Shown here: positions 47,291 to 62,073 of the stretch, piece by piece | How positions within the stretch are numbered: position 1 is the first letter of the stretch | Layout: each line of letters starts with the position of its first letter | Program-made: the position numbers and the translations under genes | Notes under the pieces: generated by a model | Told to the model about the DNA's origin: nothing | The model's database searches: none | The model's input: only the letters and a program-made list of their open reading frames with translations | NCBI GenBank assembly: GCA_030015575.1 | Contig: CM057337.1 | Coordinates: forward strand, 337,042,583-337,106,582 | DNA: 64,000 bases | Reading direction: 5' to 3' | Source of the DNA: Agapanthus africanus | Taxonomy: Eukaryota > Streptophyta > Magnoliopsida > Asparagales > Amaryllidaceae

Positions 47291-48668
47291 TGTCACGACC
47301 CAAAGTTCGGCCCGTGACCGGCACTTAACCACGTAACGTCTACAGGCGTAACGCGGCTAAGTAAGCCGAAACCCAGAAATCAAAACCATTAAAAGTATTG
47401 AGTTTTTAAACATTTAATAGAAACATTTGTTAAAACGTTTGGAAAAGCTTAAGTAATTTAGTAAAATTCTTTAAAGTGCAAGTTATTATCTTAAAAATTT
47501 TAGCAGCATTTCCTTTGTAAAAACAAGCCCCGAAATCGGGTACAAAACAATATATGAGTAAAATGATGTACAATAAGAAATAAGCATCCCAAACGGGAGC
47601 AATCACGCTCAACGACGGAAACAGTCACCACAATAATGATATACGACGCCGTAGCGAAGAATGAGTAAACATAAGTGAAAACAAATATCATGAAAGATAA
47701 AGCTACATAAATAAAGTCGGCTCACAACGAGCTCGACACCACAGTATAAAATAATATACATCGTCCTCACAACTGGTCTCTAAGTCAATACATGAAAGTA
47801 GATGGAGAATACTAGATACAACAGTGTATACAACTGGAAAAATAAACATATACCGCAAAACCCCACCTATCACCAAAAGGACTAACACGCCAACTGCAGT
47901 GGTATCTGTATCAAAAGATGCAAGAAAGCTGCCTGCCGCGACTAAGCTGAGGGGCAACCTGCAAACACTGTGGCACAACGGGGGTGAGTTGCCAACTCGT
48001 GAGTAGTAGATAACATATAAAGGTAATCGCGAGTATGCACGTGATGCGATACTCTAACCTATGCCAACAGATAACATCTATATGATGAGCTATATGAGCA
48101 ATAATCATGCAACAAGTGCGATCTAATAACATCTCTATATGATAAGCAGGGTATACAATAATTGTGCATAGCAAATGCAATCTAATAACATCTATATAGG
48201 GTGAGCAGGGTATGCAATAATCATGCAAAAGTACTCTATCAGGTACTATTGCTACAGGATGAGATGCAAAATAATGAATGCTGAGCATGGGAATAAATAT
48301 CATCTACACGGAAGGTCAACGTGGAAGAATAACCGGTGTCTATCAATGCACCCAAATCCCAGTAAAACTCAGGCGCCGTCACTCTGATCGGCCCTCAAAT
48401 CCTGTACAGCTCATGGAATCGTGAATGCCTAGCATCGGCACTCGAAAATATCACAAATCATCGTGTCAAGCATCGATACGCAAATTCTCAAGTATCGGGC
48501 TCCGTCTGCGGAATCGGCCCTCGGTCCTGGCAGTACGTGTCGTCCCGTATCCATCTCTCAACTCTAGTCAGTATCCTCCGGATAACCGCCAGATCTAACC
48601 AATCACCGGTAGGTAGTGGTCCCTCTGCCAGGCTCACCGTCTACTGCACAGCGATCCATTCTCGCCCC
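47291..48668 (-). mobile_element. Gypsy LTR fragment E, 3' end
   Basis: In its own sense it ends GGGTCGTGACA (complement at 47291-47301). It holds the conserved block (complement at 47973-47995) and the segment before TTCTTGCCCC. A copia LTR cuts it at 48669. It entered the integrase region of D in the opposite direction. A roughly 60-bp repeat (ATCTAATAACATCT) occurs three times at 48060-48235. Confidence 0.8.
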
Positions 48669-50468
48669 TGTTGGATATAGTGCCCTCAGAGTCAATTATT
48701 GGATCACAGGCATGTGATTGCAATGATTGAGGGAGGACCTATACCGGTAGGACAGTCTTACTCGAGAGGATTGTATACTATCTGGTTTGTTTCTATCATC
48801 GTGTACTGCTTTAGGTGACCTTACAAGTCGCTATTGCACGCTGATAGAGCCCTTAGGATTCTTGCTTGACGACCAGCAGTATGATGGCAATCATATATGT
48901 GGGAGCTAGGGTCTATAAGCACATCCTTAAAAGGTCCCTAGTCGTGGGACTTTCGAGACTGGGCATCGATACTCCATTAGTAGACTAGTGTATACAGTCG
49001 AGACCCCGACGAAGGGCGGTGGCCGGTCTCACAAGCCATTGGTGTCAGTTGGTTCACCTAAGATGTATACAGGTGCTCATTGGGTTATGAGTACACCGGA
49101 CAGGACTCGTCGGGAACATGCTAGTTGGTATTATACCTAACGTCAGATAGCAGTTCCCTGGTGACATGTGTACAGGTTAGTTCATCGACATGAGATCGTC
49201 AATTGCCTCTTGTGAGTTCCCACCGTGCTTTGATTACTACCCTACCACGGCTCAAAGGAGTCGTGCAAACAGGTTTTAGTTGGGTACATTCCCGAGCCAC
49301 ATGGAGGCAGTGAGCGGATCGGCAGGGGTTCATCTCTCCCGGTATTGGGGGTGAGGTCGCGCTGTGTCTAGGAGAGCCATTACACAAAGCCCTCGGCCGA
49401 GGCAGGAGATTTACTGGTAGGTATTCCAGTAGTATCTCAGGGTGTTCTGGGCTACACTCCGACACGACTTGTACCGCTTTTGGGGGTCTGACTTTTACCA
49501 ACCCCCTAGGCCCGCCATGTGATGCTCATAGACGAACGGACCGGACTGTACGGATATTGTCACTGACAGGCTCAGTAGGGTGTCGGGATGAGTTCGCTCA
49601 TTGACCTCCCTTTTTGTCAATACCTGGTAGCTCGTTACGTACGGCTAATATCTATGACGTGCTAGTGGTTAAATCCATAGCCAAAGTATTGACGAGTCTT
49701 TAGAGTCCCCCACAGACAGTTTCTCAAGTTTCGGGCGAAACGTTGTAGAAGCCGTATGATATATGGCAGGGTTCGATCTTATACGTGCGGTAGTCCACGG
49801 ATCTTGATCGGACGGATCATACTAGTGGGCTTTGGTTTAAGTCGGATCCTAGTATTAAATTTGTTGGATTACTTTAGTCTCATCGCATTCGCATTCAGTC
49901 GAAATGCGGATGTAGGTATGTATATACAGGTGAGGGGTATCCTTGTGATCCGTCACGAGTTTACTTTAGATGTTGCCGTATCTTTTTTATTGTTACAAAC
50001 ATTTGGATTAATGTTTGTTAATGGAAATTATGAGCACAAAATCATCATTTAGAGCATTAATGGTGAACATGCACAAGTGATGACTCATGGTCTTTTTTCT
50101 TGTGCATGTGTCACATTATGTGATGGATGTGTGTTGATATGATTAGAAGAGAGAGAGGGGGCTGCCTTAGGTAGTGAGCTCTCATATTATTCTACTCACT
50201 CTCTCTCATTTTATCATATAGATCATAAAAGAAAAGAAAGAGAAAACTCCTTTTTCTTCCTCTTTCTTCTCTAGCTCAAATCTCCATTAATGGCAACACC
50301 TCTAACCTCCATCCAAAACAATGGATGCAAGAGACAAAGTGATCACAAACATTCTCTACAACAGGACACGTCGGCTAGCACACTTCGTGCCCGAGTTGCT
50401 TCGGATGAAGTGGAAGCCCGTAAAAAGACTCGTAGATGTGGTGCCCTTTCCGACGAGGAGATCGAGAC
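48669..50468 (+). mobile_element. Copia family A LTR, 5' portion (plus)
   Basis: Starts TGTTGGATATAGTGCCCTCAG, the complement of the LTR ends at 9026, 27021 and 35007. It follows the family A sequence for 1.8 kb until it is cut at 50469 by gypsy element A, near the end of the LTR (GAGGAGATCGAGAC). About 0.2 kb remains to be found beyond the window. The 49756-50052 frame is LTR sequence, not a gene. Confidence 0.85.
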
Positions 50469-53400
50469 TGTAACGTTTTGAAAATCGTTTCGGTGAAATT
50501 TCGAAAAAATCGGTAAAATAAGGGGGTTTTATGTAAAAAGCCAAAATACAAATATATTATTATAAAAATTAAATATACATATTCTAGCTATGTAATTGCT
50601 ATTATTGGGTGTTTATTGAGCCGCTGGTGAAATTTTAAATTTTCTGAAAAAAAATATTATTTTATTATTATTTTAAGCCGTCACTAATACATTTAATTAG
50701 GGAAAATTACAAATTGGAATGAGTTGAAACAAATTTTGTGCATCATAAAACATTAAATAAAATTTTATCATGTGGTTTTTGGAACGAAATTATTTGCCAA
50801 AACGGTTTAAAAATTATTGAAGAAAAAAGGCTTTTTTTTAGCGTAAATGGATGTTTGAGGTATTGTATTTATCATTTTTCATCACCCCACACCCGTAAAC
50901 ACACCCAAACCCCCATTTCCCCATCATGATGGCTGAACCCTTGCTGCCCCACACCCACTCTTTACCCCACTTCAAAAAGAAAAGAGAAGAAAACAAAAGA
51001 AAAGAAAAGAAAGAATAATATACATGCATAAGAATGGGCTTTTGACTTTATTTTTGACTTTCAAACCAACACCCACACTCTCTCACCTCTCCCCCCTCCT
51101 CTCTAGCCGACCACTGCTGATTTGTTCAGCCCCTCCCCTCTCTTTCCCTCATTTCTTCTCTTCTCCAAAAAATCCTCAAGAAAAAAAAATTGTCAAAAAT
51201 CAAGCAAAAATCCAAATCAAAATCCACCTCCTACCCATTTTTCCTTGGCTACCATTGCATGGATCTAGGGATTTAGAATTCAATTTGGAGGCTATGTTAG
51301 CATGCTAGATCTCAATCATGTTGAGGTATAAATCCTAAACCATAATGTAATTTTCGATTAATTACTTCCATGTAGTCTAATTAGGTGTTAAATTGCGGGT
51401 TTAATTGAATGTTAGGAAATTCAAGTGGGGATTTTGAATTGAAGCTAGGGTTTGAATTAAATTAGGTTTTTTATCATTAGCTTATGATTGTAATGAGGGG
51501 ATTAACATGTAATTGAATGCAAAATCTAATTTGGTTACTAGTTGCTAATTTGTTAGTTTAAAAATGGTGATAATTATGCTAAATTGCTAATTAGGTTTTG
51601 GAAATTAAATAAAAATGTGGGATTGAAATCTAGTTAGGATTTTTAGCACATCATTAAGGTTTCCATGAGTGGTTTAACCATTTAAAATATGCAAAACCAA
51701 GTTTAATTGTAAAATTGTGAATTTTACATTAAAAAGTGTTAAAATTGATATTTTTGCAAACTAGGATTTTGGAAATTATGCAAATTTAGGAGATTAAAAA
51801 TATGGTTAGGGTTTTTATCGTATTATTAACTTTATTGAGTGTAGTTTAATGCTTTAGAGCATGGAAATCCAACCTAAATTGTAGTTTGTGCATTTTTGTC
51901 TATGAAATTGTTAAAAAGGGTATTTTGTAAGCTAAAATATTAGGGTTTTTGGAATTTAATGAGATTAAATTCCGGAAATTGTTTCTATGACTTATTTAAG
52001 ATATTTAATAAGTATATTGGCCGCTACATTCATTTAAACGTCATATTTTGTACAAAAACGGCGAATTGTGCTTGCTAGATTTTCGGAAAAATGACTTTTT
52101 AAGTGAAATTGGGGTTTTTGTGAGTTTTAACCTAGTTTATATTAAAATTAGTGTTCGTGAATGTGCAAATGAGTGTGATTGGATTTTTCTCGATGGTTTG
52201 ACGTTTGTACATCGACATCGAGGGTTGGTTTAACTATTCTTGCATGCGTAGGCGATAGGTTTGGACCAATGCGTGATACGCGTGTCGATTTGATTTTCGT
52301 ATGCCGTTTCGATTTCGAATTTAGTTTTAATGCGATACGGTGCGTTATGATATGTAGGTACCCCATGTGGACTTCGAGACGACAAGCAAGCGCGTGGCGG
52401 CGTCGGCACTGGCAAGCGAGGACCAGGTGAGTAGATTTATATCTACGGGGAGAAGTCGGGTGGATGGCGTATAGCACCCCCGCAGTCCGTGGTGGTGTAT
52501 ACGGATGCGTATACACACCAACAATTATTGTATGTTTTGGGATTAATAACGATGTTAGGATGGATATTGGTGTGTTGGATTACTTTATTGTTGCGAACCC
52601 TAGGGTAGTGTTGCACTACACATACACACATACATACTTGCATACATTCCTATTTATATGTGCTCATGGGATTCTTTATAGTTATGTGTTCACATGGGTA
52701 TGGGACTATGTGTTCACATACGGATCTGAGGATGATACTTGGGATTGAGATGAGTCGATGAGATTTGTGTTGAGGTTGTGATATTGGTGATATAGCAGGA
52801 TTCGTACTTGAGGTACGTCCTGGTGTCATAGTGGATCTTGGGGCGGCGATACAGGTGAATAGTGTTATAAATAAAATGGTCGACATATGATCGTGATATG
52901 AGACATGATATGCTAGGATATTGATATTAGGCCGTATTGGGCGATGTATACCCCTTGATGATGATGTGCTGATGATATCAGTTTGTACGAGACTGTCGAT
53001 CAGTAGCCAGATCATGACCATATTGATGATATTAGTATTGTACTAGACATAGGTCAGTACCCTAGACTATGATCTTTGATAAAGAGGATACCGAATGAAT
53101 AGTGTGATGAATATGATATTGACCCGTACCCAGATTTGGGATGCCGTACGACGGATTTACGTACGAGCTATATTGATGATTGATCCGCACTCTTGACTTG
53201 GGATGCCTGATTATAGATATGGTATCGGATATGATATTATTGAGGCGGGATCACCGACTATACATATACAGGTATGTATATGTATCGACTCAGATGATAG
53301 GCGGTTTCCTTACCTGTAGTTCAGCTTGTTAGTTCAGCCGTATAGTTTAGTGTAGTTGTTAGATTAGATTAGACTTCTTACCTATTTCAAAAACTAACGA

Positions 53401-55310
53401 ATCGTGGGTATTTTAGAAGACAGCCCAAGGGATCCTACGGATATTTCAAAAGACGTATCTTTTCATAAAAACACCGTAGCCCCTATTTTCAAAACCCCAT
53501 GATTCGTGTTATTTCAAAAGGCACCATTTGTAGGACTTATATTAGATTATTACAGATTAGTTATAGTTGCGTCTAGTATTCAGCTCCCGCTCATTTTTAC
53601 TGTTCGCTCCGCATCGCATACTTATATTATAATTTCTTATTGCATTATTAATATCATGCTGTTAGGACACCAGCACCATTACCGATGACGCGTATGTACC
53701 ACGTACACTTACTTGCCGGCTCACACACATCTTCATCGGTAATTAACATGTCACGAACACTTTAGAAAATACTATTTCATTTGACATAGGTTGTTAGCTA
53801 ATAGTTTAGACATGATATTAGTGTACTAGCCTTATATGCTAGTTAGACATTGTAGTTATTGCCTACTACTTCATGCATGTTATTATTCACTGTTGTGTCG
53901 CATTCATGGATTCTCATGCCTATATTCACTGTTTACATGCTATTGATGACTTGGATTCGGATTTCATGAGATTTCTTGGATTTGGAGGAAAACCGCAAAA
54001 AAACATAAATAAACCTTTTCTCCCTTTTTAAAATAAAAAGTGTGGTTTTCCCATGATATTTGAGTCGTCCACCATGAGTTTGCTGATGGATTTCGAGACC
54101 CGATTCGAGGAGTGGAGGAACCGTTTCGGGTACATGGTGGGCCCGGTATGGTACCCCGGGGCAAGAGGAATGTGGTGTTGACGTTGAGCCTGGCTAGGGA
54201 GCACTACCTACCGGTGATATTACCCGACGTGTCGGATATCCGGAGGATACCGTCGTGGTCTTGAGATGGATGGTAGGGGCCGGTCTGGACTGACGGCGTC
54301 CTAGATATTGAGATTGAGACATTGATATTTCGAGACAGTGAGATTTATGTTTTGTGTCGATACTAGACACTGTTGATACTGATTTCATTTATGATACCTC
54401 AGTTTAAAAATACGAAGGAAATCTCACTAATTTATGAAAACAGTTTCTTCATTTACATGTATTCTGTTTTCTTGCATGCATACCTCATTCATATGATATA
54501 TTGCTACCTGAGGCACTGACACGGGCATATGAGTTTACACTCGGGTTAGATATTTACCCTAGCCATTGTTATAGGCTGCATGTTATATACATTTTTGAGG
54601 ATATATTATGATCATTGACCTAGGATTGCGTTATTTATGCGATTTCTGTGCGTAGATGTTTTTCTATTCACGAGTTGGCAACTCACCCCCGTTGTGCCCC
54701 AGTTTCTTGCAGGTTTGCCGTACAGGTCTCTTTACGGCTTTGCGGGTATAGTTTCCTTTTCCGAGTGGCTTGCTAGTAGGTGGATTATTTGTATCTTACC
54801 CATCATTATATCTTGTATATTACTATTCAGTTGTATCTAGAAGTTCCATCAACCAAACATGTATTTATTGAGTTAGAGACCAGTGATGTTTTTCTTTCGA
54901 CCTTAGAGTCGCGCGTTCTATTTCTTGTGGTTTTGAGTTTTTGATCCTCGCCGTTGGCGTTTTATATTATATTGCTTGTGTGGTTGTGACCGTTGATTGA
55001 CGAAGAGCTAGCTCCCGCTTGGGGATGCCTTTTTCTTGATTTCGTATACTATTCATGTTGTATCCCGTTTGGGGGGGCCAGTATTTACAAAAGAGACTCT
55101 GCCGAAATTTTCCGTAAATTTTTGATGTTTTTAAAAAACCGTATAATTCGGCTTATGCTTTTGAAACAACTTGCTTTAAGTTGGTTTTTCCTGCACTCTA
55201 CTACTTTTCTTGGTTTGGATTTCTGGGTTTTCGGTTTACTTAGATTACGTACGCCTCAAGACGTTCGTAGTTTAAGTGTCGGTCATGTTCCGTACTTTCG
55301 GGTCGTGACA
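50469..55310 (+). mobile_element. 5' LTR of gypsy element A
   Basis: 4842 bp, TGTAACGTTTTG to GGTCGTGACA, followed by the primer binding site. Homologous throughout to the B LTR (4476 bp) and in blocks to G, D and E. It includes the perfect inverted repeat GTGTATACG/CGTATACAC near 52495-52516 and the invariant block at 54678-54697. Open frames of 60-120 codons occur on both strands, several conserved in B, but as expected for LTRs that are near-identical as DNA. Confidence 0.88.
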
Positions 55311-55732
55311 AAGTTGGTATCAGAGCGTTAGGTTTTAACCTTCGGAGCGTAGGATGACCCTTGGTTGATGGAATAGGTGATTAAAGTAGAGTGACGTACC
55401 GTTGATATGTTCCGCGGCATATTTACGACACGCCACTCCACTTATGAAGCCTTAGGATGTACATTTCCTTGTTCAGTATTATATTCCTTCCTGATCTAGC
55501 CTCATCGGTACCAGTTTGGTTTTGCTGCTACGGTTACGGCAGGGAGAGCTACGGCTAGATTTGCGGTCAGCACAAGCTCGTCACGAACGAGGACTGACCA
55601 GGGCGAAATTCCGGCGACACACGATTGCAGAGATGTATCTTTTTTCTGTGTTTCCGCGCCACGAGTGTTTGGCGGATCGCCTTTATGAGGTTACTCGGAG
55701 GCGCTGATCGACACTAGAGAATTGAGCCAATG
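55311..55732 (+). mobile_element. Leader and gag-start remnant of gypsy element A
   Basis: Primer binding site at 55315-55326, then 0.4 kb matching 60209-60633 of B. It breaks at GAGCCAATG, not at a polypurine tract. B starts at 55733, so B is nested in A and not in tandem with it. The 63-codon frame (55516-55707) is a decayed gag N-terminus at most. Confidence 0.82.
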
Positions 55733-58700
55733 TGTAGCGTTTTGAAAATCGTTTCGGTGAAATTTCGGAAAATCGGTAAAATGAGGGGGTTTTCTGTAAA
55801 AAGTCAAAATACAAATATCTTATTATAAAAATTAAATATACATATTCTAGCTATGTAATTGCTATTATTTGGTGTTTATTGAGCCGTTGGTGAAATTTCA
55901 AATTTTCTGAAAAAAATATTATTTTATTATTATTTTAAGCCGTCACTAATACATTTAATTAGGGAATATTACAAATTGGAATGAGTTGAAACAAATTTTG
56001 TGCATCATAAAACATTAAATAAAAATTTGTCATGTGGTTTTTGGAACGAAATCATTTGCCAAAACGGTTTAGAAATTATTGAAGAAAAAAGGCTTTTTTT
56101 TAGCGTAAATGGATGTTTGGGGTATTGTATTTATCATTTTTCATCACCCCACACCCGTGCCCACACCCACACACCCCCACTTACCCCTCCCCTTAGCCAA
56201 ATTCAGCAGCCCTCACTTTTTCCCCACTTGGTTTGCAAAGGAAAAAGAAATGAAAAGAAATAAAAGAAAAGATTAGAAAATAGATAAAGTAGTTAGACTT
56301 TGACCTTACCTTGACCTTGACTTTCCTCCCTTGCATTTTCCTTACCTCCCTCTCTCTCCCCTCACCCACTTCTGGCCGAAAATGATCCCACAACAGCAGT
56401 CCTTCCCCCCCCCCCCCAAAATCCACACTATTTTGCTTCAAAAATCCAAGAAAAAGCTTCAAAATCCATATAATTTCAAAGCTTTTTCCAAATCCAACTC
56501 CTACCCATTATTTCTTGCCTATCTAGCATGGATCTAGGAGCATGGAAGCTACTTTTGGAGGCTAGGATTTGCATGCTAGAACTCAATTGGGAGGTATAAA
56601 TTTTAACCCTTTAGTGAAATTGTTGTTTAATTGCTTTATGTTAGCTTATTAAGTGTTTAATTAGGTTTTAGATTGGTTCTAATTGCATGTTTGAAAAATT
56701 CAAGAATGAGGTTGATTTCAAGTTAGGGTTTGGAGTAATGGGATTATGGTTGTGATGGGTAGCTTACCATCCTAGAATTTGTAGAAAGTAATTTAGTAGT
56801 TAAATTTCATATTGTTGCATGGAAATGTCTTAATTAAGTTTTGTTTTTGCTAACTAGAGTTTTTGAAAAATTGTCAAATGCTTAGATTAAAATATAATTA
56901 AGTGTTCATGTCATTATAACTATTATAATGAGTGGTTTAATGACTTTGGTTCATGCAAAACGAAGCTTAATTGATGAATTGTGAATTTTGCTTTAAAGGG
57001 TGTTAAATTTGATATTTTGCAAACTAGGATTTTGGAAATTATGCAAATTTATGAGTTTAAATTATGGAAATGGTTTTTATGACTTATTTAAGATAGTTAA
57101 TAAATATATTGGCCGCTACATTCATTTAAATATCGTGTTTTGTACAAAAACGGCGAATTGTGCTTGCTAGATTTTCGGAAAAATGACTTTTTGAGTGAAA
57201 TTGGCGGTTTTGTGAGTTTCAACCTAGTTTATATTAAAATTAGTGTTCGTGAATGTGCAAATGAGTGTATTTGGGTTTTTCTCGATGGTTTGGCATTTGT
57301 ACGCCGACGTCGAGGGTTTTTGGGTTGATTTGTGAAAGCAACCATAGATTTTGACCTATGTGGGATTCGTGCGTCGTTTTGACCATGAGTCGGATTTTAA
57401 TGAGATATGGTGCGTTATGATATGTAGGTACCCCCATGTGGACTTCGAGACGACAAGCAAGCGCGTGGCGACGTCGGCACCGGCTAGCGAGGACCAGGTG
57501 AGTAGATTTATATCTACGGGGAGAAGTCGGGTGGATGGCGTATAGCACCCCCGCAGTCCGTGGTGGTGTATACGGATGCGTATACACACCAACAATTATT
57601 ATATGTTATTTGGGATTAATAACAATGCTTAGGATGGATATTGGTGTGTTGGATTACTTTAGTGTTGCGAACCCTAGGGTAGTGTTACACACACATACAC
57701 ACATACATACTTGCATACATTCCTATTGATATGTGCTCATGGGATTCTTTAAAGTTATGTGTTCACATGGGTATGGGACTATGTGTTCACGTACGGATTG
57801 AGGATGATACTTGGGATTGAGCTGAGTCGATGAGATTTGATTTGAGGCCGTGAGATCGGTGATATAGCAGGGTTCGTATCTTAGATACGACATGACGTTG
57901 TAGCGGGTCCTTGACGTAGTGTTTCACACACGTCCATGCATACGTAGGCGGTATCAGTATGGTACTAGACGTAGATCAGTACCCCGATCATGATATTTGA
58001 TAAAGAGGATACCAGGTGAATAGTATGATGAATGTGATATTGAACCGTTCCCAGATTGGGATGCCGTACGACGGATTTACGTACGAGCTATATTGATGAT
58101 TGATCCTCACTCTTGACTTGGGATGCCTGATTATAGATATGGTATCGGATATGATATTATTGAGGCGGGATCACCGACTATACATATACAGGTATGTATA
58201 TGTATCGACTCAGATGATAGGCGGTTTCCTTACCTGTAGTTCAGCTTGTTAGTTCAGCCGTATAGTTTAGTGTAGTTGTTAGATTAGATTAGACTCCTTA
58301 CTTATTTCAAAAACTAACGAAGCGTGGGCATTTTTAAAGACAGCTCAAGGGAATCTACGGATATTTCAAAAAACGACGTATCTTTTCATAAAAACACAGT
58401 AGCCCCTATTTTCAAAACCCCATGATTCGTGTTATTTCAAAAGGCACCATTCGTAGGACTTATATTAGATTATTGCAGATTAGTTATCGTTGTGTCTAGT
58501 ATTCAGCTCCCGCACATTATTGCTGTTCGTTCTGCCTCGCATATTTATTTTGCTGCATATTCCATTATTGATATCATGCTGTTAGGACACCAGCACTATT
58601 ACCGATGATGCGTATGTACCACGTACACCTACTTGCCGGCTCACACACATCTTCATCGGTAATTGCCATGTCACGTACACTTTAGAGAATATAATTGCTT

Positions 58701-60208
58701 GACTTAGACTGTTAGCTGGTAGTTTTGACACGATATTAGTGTACTTCCCTTATATGCCATATTAGACATTATAGTTATTACCTACCACTTCATGCATACT
58801 GTTATTCAGTTGTTCATGCCTAGTTCATTATCATTGACATATGCACTTGTGATGATTTCTTGAGATTTCTGATATTTCTGGATTTCGGGGAAAGCCGCAA
58901 AATTTACAACTTATGATCTTTTAAAATATAAAATGTTGCGGTTTTCTAATGATGTAAAGTGTCGCCCACCATGAGTTTGCTGTGGTTTTGGAGATCCGTG
59001 TCGAGGAGTGGAGGAACCGTCACGGGTACATGGTGGGCCCGGTATGGTACCCCAGGGCAAGAGGAATGTGGTGTTGACGTTGAGCCTGGCTGGGGAGCAC
59101 TACCTACCGGTGATATTACCCGACGCGTCGGATATCCGGAGGATACCGTCGTGGTCTTGAGATGGATGGTAGGGGCCGGTCCGGACTGACGGCGCCCTAG
59201 ATATTGAGCTTGAGACATTGATATTTCGAGACAGTGAGATTTATGTTTTGTGTCGATGCTAGACACTGTTGATACTGATTTCATTATGATACCTCAGTTT
59301 AAAAATACGAAGGAAATCTCACTAATTTATGAAAACAGTTTCTTCATTTACATGTATTCTGTTTCATGCATTCATACCTCATTCATATGATATATTGCTA
59401 CCTGAGGCACTGACACGGGCACATGAAATTATACTCGGGTTAGATATTACCCTAGACATTGTCATAGGCTGCCTGTTATACATATATTTGAGGATATTTT
59501 ATGATCATTGACCTAGGTTTCGTTATTTATGCGATTTCTGTGCATAGATGTTTTTCTATTCACGAGTTGGCAACTCACCCCCGTTGTGCCCCAGTTTCTT
59601 GCAGATTTGCCGTACAGGTTTCCTTACGGCTTGCGGGCTCAGTTTCATTCGGGTGATTTGCTAGTAGGTGGGTTTACTTGTATCATACCCCCATTATATA
59701 TCTTGTATATCATTATTCTGTTGTATCTAGAAGTTCCATCAACCAAACATGTATCTATCGAGATAGAGACCAGTGTTGTTTATTCTTTCGACCTTAGAGT
59801 CGCTCGTTATATTTCTGGTGGTTTTGAGTTCCCTTTTGAGTTTTTGATCCTCGCCGTTGGTGTTGTATATTTATTGCTTGTGTGGTTGTGACCGTCGATT
59901 GACGAAGAGCTAGCTCCCGCTTGGGGATGCCTTTTTTCTTGATTTCGTATACTATTCATGTTGTATCCCGTTGGGGGCCAGTATTTACAAAGGAGACTCT
60001 GCCGAAATTTTCAGTAAATTTTTGATGTTTTAAAAACCGCATAATTCGGCTTATGCTATTGAAATTACTTGCTTTAAGTTGGTTTTTCCTGCACTCTACT
60101 ACTTTTCTTGGTTTGGATTTCTGGGTTTTCGGTTTACTTAGATTACGTACGCCTCGAGACGTTCGTAGTTTAAGTGCCGGTCATGTTCCGTACTTTCGGG
60201 TCGTGACA
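55733..60208 (+). mobile_element. 5' LTR of gypsy element B
   Basis: 4476 bp, TGTAGCGTTTTG to GGTCGTGACA. The expected target duplication is CAATG (55728-55732), whose partner would lie beyond 64000. Contains a poly-C run (about 56406-56418), the hairpin GTGTATACG/CGTATACAC near 57565-57588, and the invariant block at 59570-59590. No gene. Confidence 0.9.
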
Positions 60209-62073
60209 AAGTTGGTATCAGAGCGTTAGGTTTTAACCTTCGGAGCGTAGGATGACCCTTGGTTGATGGAATAGGTGACTAAAGTAGAGTGACGTACCGT
60301 TGGTATGTTCCGCGGCATATTTACGACATGCCACTCCACTTAAGGAGCCTTAGGATGTACATTTCCTTGTTCAGTATTATATTCCTTCCTGATCTAGCCT
60401 CATCGGTACCAGTTTGGTTTTGCTGCTACGGTTACGGGCAGGGAGAGCTACGGCTAGAGTTGCGGTCAGCACAAGTTCGTCACGAACGAGGACTGACCAG
60501 GGCGAAATTCCGGCGACACACGATTGCAGAGATGTGTCTTTTTACTATGTTTCCACGCCGCGAGCGTTTGGCGGATCGCCTTTATGAGGTTACTCGGATG
60601 TGCCGATCGACACTAGAGGATTGAGCCACTGACAGAGGCCGGCCAGATTTTGATGACCATTGGTGTGTTGCTTACTCCTGATGATTGAGGCACTGTTCAG
60701 CGTGCAGACGAGTGAGCCAGTTGTTGCTGCGAGCGACGAGATATCGCCCCATATGTTGGGACTATGGCGGGGCGAGTTGTACGAATAGATGATAGAAGGT
60801 CGCTAGTCACCCGATGATGAATGACTAGGACAGGTGGTTCGTTCGCTTATCCCGATGCGAGGTCATCAGATAGATTGATTCCAGCTAGAGACGACTTCAC
60901 GCGGAGACGTTGGGAGTCGACAGAGACGATCGAATGTAAGAAACCTATTATTCCAAGTTTAAGATAGTCGGAAAGACATGCAGGCAATTCTATGGTCCCT
61001 CTAGAAGAATGAAACCCTAACTCGACTTAATGACCGTATGAAAGCCTTTGAACCTTTGGGTTTGTCGCAGTTCTGCGGCGCCATTAGTGAGGCTTGGGTT
61101 TGCCCTTCTACGGCTGGACCACCGATGCTGTGGTATGTACTCGATACTATTAAACTGTGCCCAAGAGGTTGAGCTCTTGGGGGATTATGAGGTTTTGACG
61201 ACTCGATCGGATGGCTCGACTTAATTCGGATGCTAGTTGGTGAGATGCATTATTGGGAGACTCCAGATACGAGGATAGCCGTTGGAGCTCAGTCCATACA
61301 GCCGCGACGAGACGAGTCCAAAGCAGACGACATTAGAGAAAAGTGAAGTAAGAGGTTCGCACCAGATCTAGATGAGATGATGTTCCACTCCGCCGACATC
61401 AGAGAGGCGATGCGCATGCCGAGGCATGGTACTTGGACTTACCTTCCAGAAGGAGTCGCGATGAGTATGCAGTTGTTCTAGAGCAAGAGGCAGATATAGG
61501 AAAGGACAATGACTTCCGGACAGTTGGCAGAGACAAGACATGGAAGAGACCGTGAGCAGGATTCCTTCCAGGACACTGCTGCAATGATACTTGCACCCAG
61601 GATCAGATGTGTCACGTACATTCAGAGAGCCAGAGGCCGACGCCAGTGATATGCTGTCTTACGAGTGGTCGCGATGATTGACCAAGAGATGACCAGAGGA
61701 GTGCCAGAACGGAATCGTCCCCGTTAGCACACCTGACAGGGCCGATGAGCCGATGGACCGAAAGATTGGTAATTCACAGTGAAGACCTTGACCCCGGAGT
61801 GGTCATGGTTACGCACGCCAGCAGGACAGAGTTCATGATCATCGACGAGACGTCCCACTAGTGACCGCGACAGTTGCCGAGATTCTTAGAGGATGCGCTT
61901 GAGCAGTACTATTCCGCCATTATTGATTACGATGTTTTGGGTGATTTATCCGTATGATTTGATTTTGATGATTGAGGATTTACGATCTTTGCACAGTGTT
62001 GCACTTGATATCGTTTCGTTCTTTGGTTTCACATGTTTGTGATTTTACGGTTTTAAACAGTTGAGTTGGTTTT

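Noticed and set aside
47281..47300. Head-to-head gypsy LTRs (D and E) as one palindromic element
   Set aside because: The junction falls inside the integrase reading of D and not at a polypurine tract, so independent insertion of E is simpler.
52148..52516. 122-codon minus-strand frame, also present in the B LTR
   Set aside because: Conserved only as part of near-identical LTRs; the two protein versions differ in frame-dependent ways expected of non-coding DNA.
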